Below, one piece after another: positions 56,527 to 63,845 of a stretch of 64,000 nt of DNA; within the stretch, counting starts at the first letter, position 1, and the number at the start of each line of letters is the position of its first letter. Both the position numbers and the translations under genes were made by a program. The notes beneath the pieces are model-generated. The model made no database searches, was not told where the DNA came from, and saw only the letters and a list, made by a program, of their open reading frames with translations. This DNA comes from Pseudomonadota bacterium (GTDB taxonomy: Bacteria > Pseudomonadota > Gammaproteobacteria > Steroidobacterales > Steroidobacteraceae), in NCBI GenBank assembly GCA_023433705.1, contig JAEYUC010000106.1, positions 44,411-108,410 on the forward strand. The letters are read 5' to 3'.

Positions 56527-58470
56527 TCAGGCGAGGCTGCGCTCGATCAGATCCGGCGGCACAGTGGTGCGTGGCACGCTGATGCTGCGGTGGCCGCGGG
56601 AATTCCTGTGGCCATTGCCGCGACGCGCAGCCACGCGCGGTTCGAACCAGACGCGCACGTCGTCCTCGAGACCGATGCCATGCATGTAGTTGTAGAGGGC
56701 CTTGCGCAGGCCGGCGCCGAGGAAGTCGTGATCAGTGCCGGTGGGATCGTCGAACGCCACGTCGTTGTGCGCGAACGTGATGTGGGTCGGCGGCTTGAGC
56801 GTGATGCCGTAGTCCTGCGGCGCGAGGCCGATGGGGGAGTGTGCCGTGGCCGAGAAGCGGTGCCAGTACGCGGACTGGATGCACCCCGCCGCGAACAGTT
56901 GACGCACGCGCTCGAGCGCATCGATGGTGTCCTGCTCGGTTTCGGTCGGGAAGCCGTACATCAGATAGGCATGGACCATGATGCCGGCGTCCGTGAACGC
57001 GCGCGTCACGCGCGCCACCTGTTCTACCGATACGCCTTTCTTCATGAGATCGAGCAGGCGGTTCGAGGCGACTTCGAGACCGCCGCTCACGGCGACGCAT
57101 CCCGAATCCGCGAGTAGTTTGCACAGCTCCGGCGTGAAGGTCTTCTCGAAGCGGATGTTGCCCCACCAGGTGATGCTGAGTTTCTCGGCGATGAGACGCT
57201 TCGCGAGCGCCTTGAGGCCGGAGGGCGGGGCGGCTTCGTCGACGAGGTGAAAGCCCGTCTCGCCGGTTTCCGCGATCAACGCGCGGATGCGCTGCACGAT
57301 GAGGTCGGTCGCGGGTTCGTCGTAGCGGCCGATGTAGTCGAGCGAGACGTCGCAGAAGGAGCACTTCTTCCAGTAGCAGCCATGCGCCATCGTGATCTTG
57401 TTCCAGCGGCCGTCCGACCAGAAGCGGTGCATGGGATTCAGCATCTCGAGGATCGAGACGTATTGATCGAGCGGCAGGCCGTCGTAGGTCGGGATGCCGG
57501 TGTCCTTCTGCGGGATGTCGTGCTGGATCGGGTCGTGCTCGAGAACCACCGCGCCGTTCTTGCGTACGTAGGTGCGTACGAGCGGGACCTCGCGCCCGCG
57601 CAGCCGCGACAACAGGTTGAGCAGCGGACGTTCGCCGTCGTCGAGCGTCACGTAGTCGAAGAAGTCGAACACGCGCGGGTCGCGCAGACTGCGAAGCTCG
57701 GTGTTGACCCAGCCCCCGCCCAGGATGAGCGTCGTCCTGGGCGCGAGCGCGCGGATCGTCTGTGCCATGCGGAAGGCGCCGTACACGTTGCCGGGGAACG
57801 GCGCGGTGATCGCGACGACGTCGGGTAGTTTGTCCGCGACGAGCTCGCGGGTGATGGCGTCGAGGGTTTCGTCGACTAGAGTTGGTTCGCCGGTCAGCGC
57901 ATCGTGCAGCGGGTCGAATGACGCCGCGCTCGAGGCGAGGCGTTCGCCGTAACGCGCGAGCTCGAAGCGCGGATCGATGCCGTCCCGCCACACGTCCGCG
58001 AGATCGTCGACGAAGAGGCTCGCGAGGTAACGCGCCTGCTCGGTCGTGCCGAGCGCGCCGAACGCGGCGTGGATCTGGTCGTCGAGCGCGCTCTGGAAGC
58101 GCGGGCCCTCGGGAAGATACGCGCGGCCGACGATGCGGAACGCGAGGCTCGGATCGCGGCGTTGCAGGAAGCGGATCGCAGGCTCGACGGTTTCGACGTA
58201 GCGCCCGGCATGCTCCAGGAAATGCGCGATCGACGGCGGCATGGGCGGCGCTTTCCTCGCGGATCGCGTGCGGGCACGCAGTTCTTCGGCCATACGGGAA
58301 ACGAGTGGCGCGGAGTAGAGGCGCAGGAAGAGGGCGATGGATGCGTCCGCCTGGGTGACCGTGAGTCCGAGGTTCTCGGCATGCAGGCGCAGGAAGCCCG
58401 TCAGATACGCCGTCGCGGGGTACGGCGTATTGAGCTGGATCATCGGCGGCGTGACGAGCAGGACTCGCAT
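56527..58470 (-). CDS. B12-binding-domain radical SAM protein
   Basis: From the ATG at 58470 it has 647 residues. The N-terminal part (about 1-260) resembles a cobalamin-binding domain (MRVLLVTPPMIQLNTPYP, later TLILGGGWVNTELRSL). The radical SAM core follows, with the cluster motif C365-x4-C370-x2-C373 (GCYWKKCSFCD). The spacing is CX4CX2C, not the common CX3CX2C. HLVDEAAPP and GGLEVASNRLLDLMKKGV belong to the barrel. The C-terminus ends in a basic stretch (RRGNGHRNSRGHR). The reaction is unknown. No biosynthetic partners lie beside it; it borders the integron. Confidence 0.85.
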   Translation of the reverse strand: MRVLLVTPPMIQLNTPYPATAYLTGFLRLHAENLGLTVTQADASIALFLRLYSAPLVSRMAEELRARTRSARKAPPMPPSIAHFLEHAGRYVETVEPAIRFLQRRDPSLAFRIVGRAYLPEGPRFQSALDDQIHAAFGALGTTEQARYLASLFVDDLADVWRDGIDPRFELARYGERLASSAASFDPLHDALTGEPTLVDETLDAITRELVADKLPDVVAITAPFPGNVYGAFRMAQTIRALAPRTTLILGGGWVNTELRSLRDPRVFDFFDYVTLDDGERPLLNLLSRLRGREVPLVRTYVRKNGAVVLEHDPIQHDIPQKDTGIPTYDGLPLDQYVSILEMLNPMHRFWSDGRWNKITMAHGCYWKKCSFCDVSLDYIGRYDEPATDLIVQRIRALIAETGETGFHLVDEAAPPSGLKALAKRLIAEKLSITWWGNIRFEKTFTPELCKLLADSGCVAVSGGLEVASNRLLDLMKKGVSVEQVARVTRAFTDAGIMVHAYLMYGFPTETEQDTIDALERVRQLFAAGCIQSAYWHRFSATAHSPIGLAPQDYGITLKPPTHITFAHNDVAFDDPTGTDHDFLGAGLRKALYNYMHGIGLEDDVRVWFEPRVAARRGNGHRNSRGHRSISVPRTTVPPDLIERSLA

Positions 58471-58500
58471 GGGGCGTGCAGGGTAGCGCACGCGGCCGCG

Positions 58501-59356
58501 TCAATCGAGCGGGCTGCGCGCTGCGATGCCGCCGCGGTTCAGGACGTGCGTGTAGATCTGCGTCGTCTTGACGCTCGCGTGGCCCATGAGCTCCTGGACC
58601 GTGCGGATGTCGCTGCCGTCTTCGAGCAGATGCGTGGCGAAGCAGTGACGAAAGGTGTGGCATGAGGCGGGTTTGTCTAGACCTGAGCGCCTCACCGCTT
58701 CACGCACCACGCGTTGCATACTTGCGATTGAGCGCGTGCGGCAGCTCGACACCGCCGAATCCTGCCGCGACCGCGGCGTCGTGAAGCTGGCGCAACTTCG
58801 CGATGCGGATTCCGAGTGGGGCGATGAGGGAGTTCGGGATGACAGTGACGCGATCCTTGAAGCCCTTGCCGTCGCGTACGACGAGGGTACGGGTCGACAG
58901 GTCGACGTCCTTGATGCGCACTCGCAACGCTTCCAGCAGGCGCAGCCCGCTGCCGTAAAGCAGGGAAGCGACGGTGCGGTATGGGCCACGCAAATGATCC
59001 AGAACTCGGCGCACCTCCTCGCGGGTGAGTACGACCGGAAGGCGCTTGGGGCGCCGAGCGCGCGTGACGTTGCCGAGCCAAGGCAGGTCGATGCGCAGGA
59101 CCCGCTTGTAGAGGAAGAGGATGGCGGCGAGCGCCTGTGCCTGGGTGGCCGCGGCGACGTTGCACGTGGTCGCGAGATGGGAGAGGTAGGCCTCGACCTG
59201 GGGGCCACCCATTGCCTTAGGATGTTGGCCGCCGTGAAACTCGATATATCGAACGATCCATCCGACATATTGTTTTTCGGTTCGATAGCTGTAGTGGCGC
59301 TTGTTGATTTCGGCGCGGACGTGGTCGAGGAGGAGTGATATATGAGCAGGCTGCAT
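58501..59356 (-). pseudogene. intI: Integron integrase intI, disrupted by internal deletion and frameshift
   Basis: Tyrosine recombinase of integrons. The first part (ATG at 59356, down to about 58715) is clearly IntI: SYRTEKQYVGWIVRYIEFH near the start and the catalytic Arg in LLYGSGLRLLEALRV. It runs into the IntI-specific insert at ELPHALNRKY and then ends in a stop (58700). In another frame the rest follows from MQRVVREAVRRSGLDKP, with box II HTFRHCFATHLLE and GHASVKTTQIYTHVL (His and Tyr), ending RSPLD. Compared with IntI1, about 35-40 residues of the W-x-W/RRHH segment are absent at the join. Two independent losses, or one deletion of a length not divisible by three, would explain this. 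It is transcribed away from the cassettes, as is normal. Confidence 0.88.
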
Positions 59357-59372
59357 ATCCAAACGGCGGCGT

Positions 59373-59401
59373 TTGACGACATGCGGCGGCCGTGGTCTAT
59401 T
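59373..59401 (+). promoter_or_regulatory. Candidate cassette promoter Pc
   Basis: TTGACG (59373-59378), 17-base spacer, TCTATT (59396-59401), pointing into the cassette array from just outside the intI start. It has five of six and four of six consensus bases. No other similarly good pair was seen between intI and the first cassette. Confidence 0.45.
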
Positions 59402-59486
59402 TGAATCAATAGTTAGCGGAGAGAGGGAGGCCGATATCTATGCAGTTTGTCGAAGAATATGACTTCTTTTGGCCGTCTAATTAAGA

Positions 59487-59493
59487 GTTAGAC
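59487..59493 (+). other. attI recombination point
   Basis: GTTAGAC fits the GTTRRRY core and marks the end of the integrase side (attI) and the first cassette, 6 bases before the first cassette ATG. The crossover would be after the G at 59487. The region 59363-59486 is the attI body and holds no gene. Confidence 0.75.
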
Positions 59494-59499
59494 ATCACG

Positions 59500-60003
59500 A
59501 TGGCGCAGTACCGGTTCACGTTCTCGGAAGAGTTCCTGATCGAAGCGAATCTTCGATACCGTCGACAGTTACCGTGGCGTCGACCTTTCTACGGCATCAA
59601 GGGCGTATTGGCGTTCATACTTTTGGCCCTCGGCGTGTTTGTCGCGGTAGCTGCCAAGTGGTGGCTCCTCGTGCCATTTGCCGCCTTTGCTGGCGCCTTG
59701 TTTCTTGGCTGGCCGATCGACGCTTGGTTCTTGCGCCGGCGTTTCAGGAAGTCGCCCTACCACAATGACGAAATATCGCTCACCATTTCCGACGAAGGTA
59801 TCCACGGTGCAGGCCGCTCGTCGGAGACACGCTTGAACTGGTCCCTTATCACCAAAGCACGCCGGTTTTCTGACGGGCTACTTTTGTTCCAAGGCCCGCA
59901 AGTGTTTCATTGGCTTCCCAATTCCGCCGCGGCTGATCCCGATGATGTCGCGGATCTAGAGCGGTTGGTTCGGGCGCGTGTGCAGGATGTTCGTGATGTC
60001 TAA
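59500..60003 (+). CDS. Cassette 1: YcxB-like membrane protein
   Basis: 167 residues. The basic N-terminus (about 1-30) is followed by two membrane helices (about 34-53 and 55-72, LAFILLALGVFVAVAAKWWLLV in part). A cytoplasmic YcxB-like C-terminal domain follows: ISLTISDEGIHGAGRSSETRLNWSLITKA (in part) and VFHWLPNSA. The function is unknown. The stop TAA lies inside the R'' core of the cassette's own attC site (59998-60004). It is nearest to Pc, so it is probably the best expressed cassette gene. Confidence 0.75.
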   Translation: MAQYRFTFSEEFLIEANLRYRRQLPWRRPFYGIKGVLAFILLALGVFVAVAAKWWLLVPFAAFAGALFLGWPIDAWFLRRRFRKSPYHNDEISLTISDEGIHGAGRSSETRLNWSLITKARRFSDGLLLFQGPQVFHWLPNSAAADPDDVADLERLVRARVQDVRDV

Positions 60004-60085
60004 CACCTCGTTGGAGCGGACGCGTGAGGGATAAAGTGCCAAGCTCAAACGCCGGCGTGCGCGCCGCTCAACTCAACCGTTAGAC
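59998..60085 (+). other. attC site 1
   Basis: R'' core GTCTAAC (59998-60004), R' core GTTAGAC (60079-60085), 88 bases in all. Inner imperfect arms GGAGCGGACGCG and CGCGCCGCTCAAC, with the conserved GATAAAGTGCCAAGCTC between them. Confidence 0.93.
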
Positions 60086-60425
60086 CGCACAAATCTTTTT
60101 GTCAGTGTTGAGCGCGTCGCGAGATTCAGCCCTTCGATGCCGCGGCGCCCAATCATCGCGGTGGCGCACGGTTCAACCGGCCGGACTCAATGGGTCGGAA
60201 GCATCGCTTGAGCGAGCCATCGAGATAAATCGCAAGTCCGGTCCAGGCCGCGGGCCGCTTGATCAAAGGGTTAAGATAAGCGTGGTTGCGCCGCTGGGTT
60301 CTCGAGGGCATCCTTCATCTCAGCTTCGGCGAGCGCCCTTCGATCCGCGACGCGGATGTGGGCCATCCGCCTGAGAAGTTAGTGGCAAGGGACTCAATCG
60401 GCTTCGGGAAGGATCGGCATGTGCG
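60086..60425. other. Cassette 2 body: no convincing gene
   Basis: 340 bases between attC sites 1 and 2. Short open frames exist on both strands but lack a good start, and none is supported by comparison with its near-copy at 61466-61805 (see findings). Conserved blocks shared with the cassettes at 61002 and 63474 are ATAAATCGCAAGTCCGGTC (near 60224) and TTAAGATAAGCGTGGTTGCG (near 60271). Confidence 0.7.
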
Positions 60426-60513
60426 CTCTAACACCACGCTGCAGCGGACGCGCCCACCATAAAGTGCCAAGCCCAGGCCGCATCGTGCGCGCCGCTGAGC
60501 TTAGCCGTTAGGC
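60426..60513 (+). other. attC site 2
   Basis: R'' core CTCTAAC (60426-60432, first base off consensus), R' core GTTAGGC (60507-60513), 88 bases. Inner sequence varies: CAGCGGACGCGCCCACCATAA replaces the usual GTGAGGGATAA. Confidence 0.9.
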
Positions 60514-60516
60514 GTC

Positions 60517-60909
60517 ATGGCGCGGTCGTCACAAGATATCGACGAATGGGCCCGAGCCTACGTCGAGGCCCAGCAAGACCCCAACCTGTTGCGGGGTGAC
60601 CATCCACTCTGGTGGACGGTCGAACGCTTCATGAGCATCCTTGGTGGGGAGGAAAACGCCGAGGCGGAGGATGCTTGGAAGGCGATACTTCGAATTCTCG
60701 AGCTCGATCCTCCTGCCGAAGTTGTAGGTGTTCTGGCTGCGGGCCCTCTTGAAGATCTCATCGATGACTATGGGTCGCTCTTTATCGACCGCATTGAGAA
60801 TGAGTCGCGTCGGAACCCCAAGTTTCGCCATCTCTTGGGTGGCGTCTGGAAGAGTAGCAGCACGGACATCTGGGCGAGAGTCGAAGCATGCCGAGGAGCG
60901 ACGTGGTAA
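60517..60909 (+). CDS. Cassette 3: DUF6869-like protein
   Basis: 130 residues from the ATG at 60517, only 3 bases after the R' core. Acidic and helical, no signal peptide. Landmarks WWTVERFMSIL (about 32-42), AWKAILRILELD (about 53-64), LAAGPLEDLIDDYGSLFIDRIE (in part, about 73-94) and FRHLLGGVW (about 103-111) look like the DUF6869 family, common in cassettes and of unknown function. The family name is from memory. Confidence 0.7.
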   Translation: MARSSQDIDEWARAYVEAQQDPNLLRGDHPLWWTVERFMSILGGEENAEAEDAWKAILRILELDPPAEVVGVLAAGPLEDLIDDYGSLFIDRIENESRRNPKFRHLLGGVWKSSSTDIWARVEACRGATW

Positions 60910-60913
60910 TGAC

Positions 60914-61001
60914 GCCTAACAAATCGTTCGAGCGGACGCGTGATATATAAAGTGCCAAGCTCATGCACCGGCGCGCGCGCCGCTCAACTCAACCGTTAGA
61001 A
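60914..61001 (+). other. attC site 3
   Basis: R'' core GCCTAAC (60914-60920), R' core GTTAGAA (60995-61001), 88 bases. R'' is complementary to the GTTAGGC at the start of its own cassette. Confidence 0.93.
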
Positions 61002-61377
61002 CGCACAATTCTTTCCGTTCAAAGTGGAGCTCAACGCGAGCGTTCGCCCTTCGTTGCCGCGGCGCCCCGGCATCGCGGAAACGCACCGATCAAGTGGACA
61101 GTTCAGCAGGTCGGAAGCAATGTTCGACCGAGCCCCCGAGATAAATCGCAAGTCCGGTCAATGTCGCGGCCAGGCAATCCCCGATCCAGCGGCTGGCGGC
61201 CCGCCTGTGGTGATCCAACCGGTTAAGGTAAGCGTGGTTGCGCCGCTGGTTCAGCGGCGGCATCCTGCGAAGCAGCTTCGGCAAGCGCCCTTCGATCTGG
61301 TGTCACGGATGGGCGCGAAGCGCCAGAGAGAGTGTGCCAAGGGACTGAATCAGCTTCGGAGAACTCAGGCGTGTGCG
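61002..61377. other. Cassette 4 body: no convincing gene
   Basis: 376 bases. Related to cassettes 2, 5 and 9 through GATAAATCGCAAGTCCGGTC (near 61140) and TTAAGGTAAGCGTGGTTGCG (near 61224), but diverged by insertions in the middle. The end (61295-61377) matches cassette 9 closely (TCACGGATGGGCGCG; CTGAATCAGCTTCGGAGAAC). Confidence 0.7.
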
Positions 61378-61465
61378 TTCTAACACCTCGCTGCAGCGGA
61401 CGCGTGAAAGGTAAAGTGCCAAGCTCATACATCGGCGTGCGCGCCGCTGAGCTCAATCGTTAGAC
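61378..61465 (+). other. attC site 4
   Basis: R'' core TTCTAAC (61378-61384), R' core GTTAGAC (61459-61465), 88 bases. R'' is complementary to the GTTAGAA that begins its own cassette (60995-61001). Confidence 0.92.
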
Positions 61466-61805
61466 CGCACAAATCTCTTCGTCAGTGTTGAGCGCGTCGC
61501 GAGATTCAGCCCTTCGATGCCGCGGCGCCCAATCATCGCGGTGGCGCACGGGTCAGCCGGCCGGACTCATTGAGTCGGAAGCATCGCTTGAGCGAGCCAT
61601 CGAGATAAATCGCAAGTCCAGTCCAGGCCGCGGGCCGCTTGATCAAAGGGTTAAGGTAAGCGTGGTTGCGCCGCTGGGTTCTCGGAGGCATCCTTCTTCT
61701 CAGCTTCGGCGAGCGCCCTTCGATCCGCGACGCGGATGTGGGCCATCCGCCTGAGAAGTTAGTGGCAAAGGACTCAATCTGCTTCGGGAAGGAACGGCAT
61801 GTGCG
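61466..61805. other. Cassette 5 body: near-copy of cassette 2, no convincing gene
   Basis: With its attC this cassette (61460-61887) is 428 bases long, exactly like cassette 2 (60080-60507). I count 15 substitutions and no gaps between them. It shows the same small frames on both strands, none with a good start. Confidence 0.75.
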
Positions 61806-61893
61806 CTCTAACACCACGCTGCAGCGGACGCGCCCACCATAAAGTGCCAAGCCCGGGCCGCATCGTGCGCGCCGCTGAGCTTAGCCGTTAGAC
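61806..61893 (+). other. attC site 5
   Basis: R'' core CTCTAAC (61806-61812), R' core GTTAGAC (61887-61893), 88 bases; nearly identical to attC site 2. Confidence 0.9.
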
Positions 61894-61909
61894 CTCACAG
61901 GAAGAAGGC

Positions 61910-62431
61910 ATGCGCATCGCCGCAGTTCTAAATGGGTCCTCTCAGTATGTGGCTTCGCTTGATGGAGCCGGCTATCTCAGCGCACACCTAAATTTGGCGT
62001 ACAGGCCGAAGGAGCAGTCGCGTAGCGCCACACTGCGAGTCGAGGGCCACGAAACAAGCAAAGAGACGGAAACGGTTTTTGTATCCTGGCCTGAGATCAA
62101 GCTCGGTCAGGGAGACGTGGTGCAGCTGACCGTGCTCGATGATGGTCCTGGTGACCTTCCGGCCAAGCGACGGACCACGGCGGAATCGCCGGGCAATCTC
62201 TTTAGTAGTGAGCCTCTGGCTCGCGAAGTGCTAGCGCTTTGCGCGGACTTCGAAACCAAGCTTTTCGAACTCCTACGCAAGGCCGAGTCGATTGAACCTG
62301 ACGAAGAGCTTCGTAAGTTCAAGAGGGCGGTAGGGCACATGGCCTCCGATCTCGGAGATCACTTGCTGTATCCGATCTACAGGCGGCATGCGAATTTAAT
62401 CCCAGAGAGCGCACGAGGCGAGCTCCTGTGA
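61910..62431 (+). CDS. Cassette 6: protein of unknown function
   Basis: 173 residues from the ATG at 61910, with GGAAGAAGG just upstream. The N-terminal half (about 1-85) looks beta-rich (SSQYVASLDGAGYLSAHL, SWPEIKLGQGDVVQLTVLDD), and the C-terminal half is helical (about 105-165; FETKLFELLRKAESIEPDEELRK in part). No signal peptide. I do not recognise the family. The stop lies 2 bases before the R'' core. Confidence 0.7.
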   Translation: MRIAAVLNGSSQYVASLDGAGYLSAHLNLAYRPKEQSRSATLRVEGHETSKETETVFVSWPEIKLGQGDVVQLTVLDDGPGDLPAKRRTTAESPGNLFSSEPLAREVLALCADFETKLFELLRKAESIEPDEELRKFKRAVGHMASDLGDHLLYPIYRRHANLIPESARGELL

Positions 62432-62432
62432 G

Positions 62433-62520
62433 GTCTAACAAATCGTTCGAGCGGACGCGTGAGGGATAAAGTGCCAAGCTCAGACGTCGGCGCGCGCGCC
62501 GCTCAACTCAAACGTTAGGC
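62433..62520 (+). other. attC site 6
   Basis: R'' core GTCTAAC (62433-62439), R' core GTTAGGC (62514-62520), 88 bases. R'' is complementary to the GTTAGAC that begins its own cassette. Confidence 0.93.
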
Positions 62521-62528
62521 GGCAGACC

Positions 62529-62795
62529 GTGCCCCAAGCGCTGTGCCCCGTTTGCGAAGCCACTCTCGACTTCTTGCCGTGGCAGGACGGCATGTCCTCG
62601 CACGAGATTTGCCCCTCGTGCGGCATTCACTTCGGATACAACGACGCTAGGCCTGACTTGCGCGACGCGGTATATGCCGAATGGCGCAATGAGTGGCACG
62701 CTGCTGGGCGCCGCCCCATCACCGGTTCAGAATGGAAGCGGGTAGCTACGGTGGTTGGGCAGCGCGCATTAGCTAAGGTCGGGGGAATTTCATGA
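62529..62795 (+). CDS. Cassette 7: small zinc-ribbon protein
   Basis: 88 residues from the GTG at 62529, 8 bases after the R' core. Two Cys pairs, CPVC (6-9) and CPSC (28-31, ICPSCGIHFGYND), form a zinc-ribbon pattern, followed by a Trp-rich helix (YAEWRNEWHAAGRRP). Small proteins of this sort occur in cassettes and near toxin-immunity genes; the function is unknown. Confidence 0.75.
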   Translation: MPQALCPVCEATLDFLPWQDGMSSHEICPSCGIHFGYNDARPDLRDAVYAEWRNEWHAAGRRPITGSEWKRVATVVGQRALAKVGGIS

Positions 62796-62816
62796 CGCAC
62801 CATCTAGCGCATTGCC

Positions 62817-62904
62817 GCCTAACACCTCGTTCGAGGGGACGCGTGAGGGATAAAGTGCCAATCGCTATTGCCGGCGTGCGCGCCGCTCAACTCAATCGTT
62901 AGGC
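62817..62904 (+). other. attC site 7
   Basis: R'' core GCCTAAC (62817-62823), R' core GTTAGGC (62898-62904), 88 bases; fully complementary cores. Confidence 0.93.
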
Positions 62905-62912
62905 GGCTCTGC

Positions 62913-63422
62913 GTGCGCACACTTCTCATTGCCTTCTCAACACTTTGCGTCAGCTCTGCCCACGCATCGGACCCATTGAGGTTCCCGGTGCCCACAGGGG
63001 CGCTCGAGCCTGAGCACGTGGCGCTTCAGCCTGGGTTGGCAGAGCAGGACCATTTCTTTCTGAACGAGAAGTACCCCGGTTCCTCGGCGCTAACGCACTA
63101 CGCTCGCATCTTTTCGAAGTGGCGGCCCTGCTATTGGCCCCAACGGGATTGGGAAACGGTCCCTGATGCATCGAGCGACCCAGCGCGTCTACTGCATCGA
63201 CGTGTTCGCTTCTGGGCAGCTCCTACCAACACCGAATGGGTGATGGTTACTCTGCAATACACATCGCCCGGGCTCGCAAATCGAGCGTTACCTGCCAATG
63301 ATCGGCAGTTTGTTGTCGTCGCGACGCGAGTGACCCAGGACGCAAAAGCAGATCTCGCGCTCTTAGACGCCAAGTGCGACGAGCCGCCTAACAAATCGTT
63401 GGAGCGGACGCGTGAGGGATAA
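62913..63422 (+). CDS. Cassette 8: secreted protein reading into its attC
   Basis: 169 residues from the GTG at 62913. Signal peptide MRTLLIAFSTLCVSSAHA (cleavage about 18). The mature part has HFFLNEKYPGSSALTHYARIF and WRPCYWPQRDW, then VMVTLQYTSPG; one Cys pair could form a disulfide. The last ten residues (NKSLERTREG) are translated from the attC site (63386-63473), so the coded tail comes from the recombination site. The family is not recognised. Confidence 0.7.
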   Translation: MRTLLIAFSTLCVSSAHASDPLRFPVPTGALEPEHVALQPGLAEQDHFFLNEKYPGSSALTHYARIFSKWRPCYWPQRDWETVPDASSDPARLLHRRVRFWAAPTNTEWVMVTLQYTSPGLANRALPANDRQFVVVATRVTQDAKADLALLDAKCDEPPNKSLERTREG

Positions 63423-63473
63423 AGTGCCACTCGCAATTGCCGGCGTGCGCGCCGCTCAACTCAACCGTTAGAA
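63386..63473 (+). other. attC site 8
   Basis: R'' core GCCTAAC (63386-63392), R' core GTTAGAA (63467-63473), 88 bases. It overlaps the end of the cassette 8 gene by 37 bases. Confidence 0.93.
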
Positions 63474-63845
63474 CGCACAAATCCCAAAGACGAAGAGCTG
63501 TGTGATTCTCGCTCTTCGATCAAGCGGCGCAATCCACCTGGCGGTTCGTCCAAGTAGGCAGCATCAACGTCATCTGCTCGGAAGCGCCGCTCGACCGAGC
63601 CCCGAGATCAATCGCAAGTCCGGTCTAGTAGGTTGCGGCGAAGCACCATCCTTGTCTCAGCCAGCGCCTGCGCTTCAGCGGTTCAGGCGGTTAAGGTAAG
63701 CGGTGTTGCGCCGCTGGCTTCTCGGCGGCATCCTGCGCATCAGCCTCGGAAAGCGCCCTTCGATTTGTTGTCACGGATGGGCGCGGAGCGCCAGATATGA
63801 AGTGCCAAGAGACTGAATCAGCTTCGGAGAACTCAGGCGTGTGCG
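63474..63845. other. Cassette 9 body: no convincing gene
   Basis: 372 bases. Same family as cassettes 2, 4 and 5: ATCAATCGCAAGTCCGGTCT near 63606 and TTAAGGTAAGCGGTGTTGCG near 63690; closest to cassette 4. A minus-strand frame of 69 codons (63691-63900) runs into the attC and resembles one in cassette 4, but it is mostly attC-complement sequence. Confidence 0.7.

Noticed and set aside
60040..60056. TTGGCAC word on the minus strand of every attC as a sigma54 promoter (TGGCAC)
   Set aside because: No TTGC element follows at the required distance; the word is simply part of the conserved attC centre.
60099..60374. Plus-strand frame of 91 codons in cassette 2 (89 codons in cassette 5)
   Set aside because: It starts at TTG or GTG without a ribosome site, and differences between the two copies show no third-position excess.
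61223..61456. Minus-strand frame (77 codons) in cassette 4, matched by one of 69 codons at 63691-63900 in cassette 9
   Set aside because: Their N-terminal parts are just the complement of the shared attC; similarity elsewhere follows from the DNA similarity of the two cassettes, and the frame is not kept through the centre of cassette 9.
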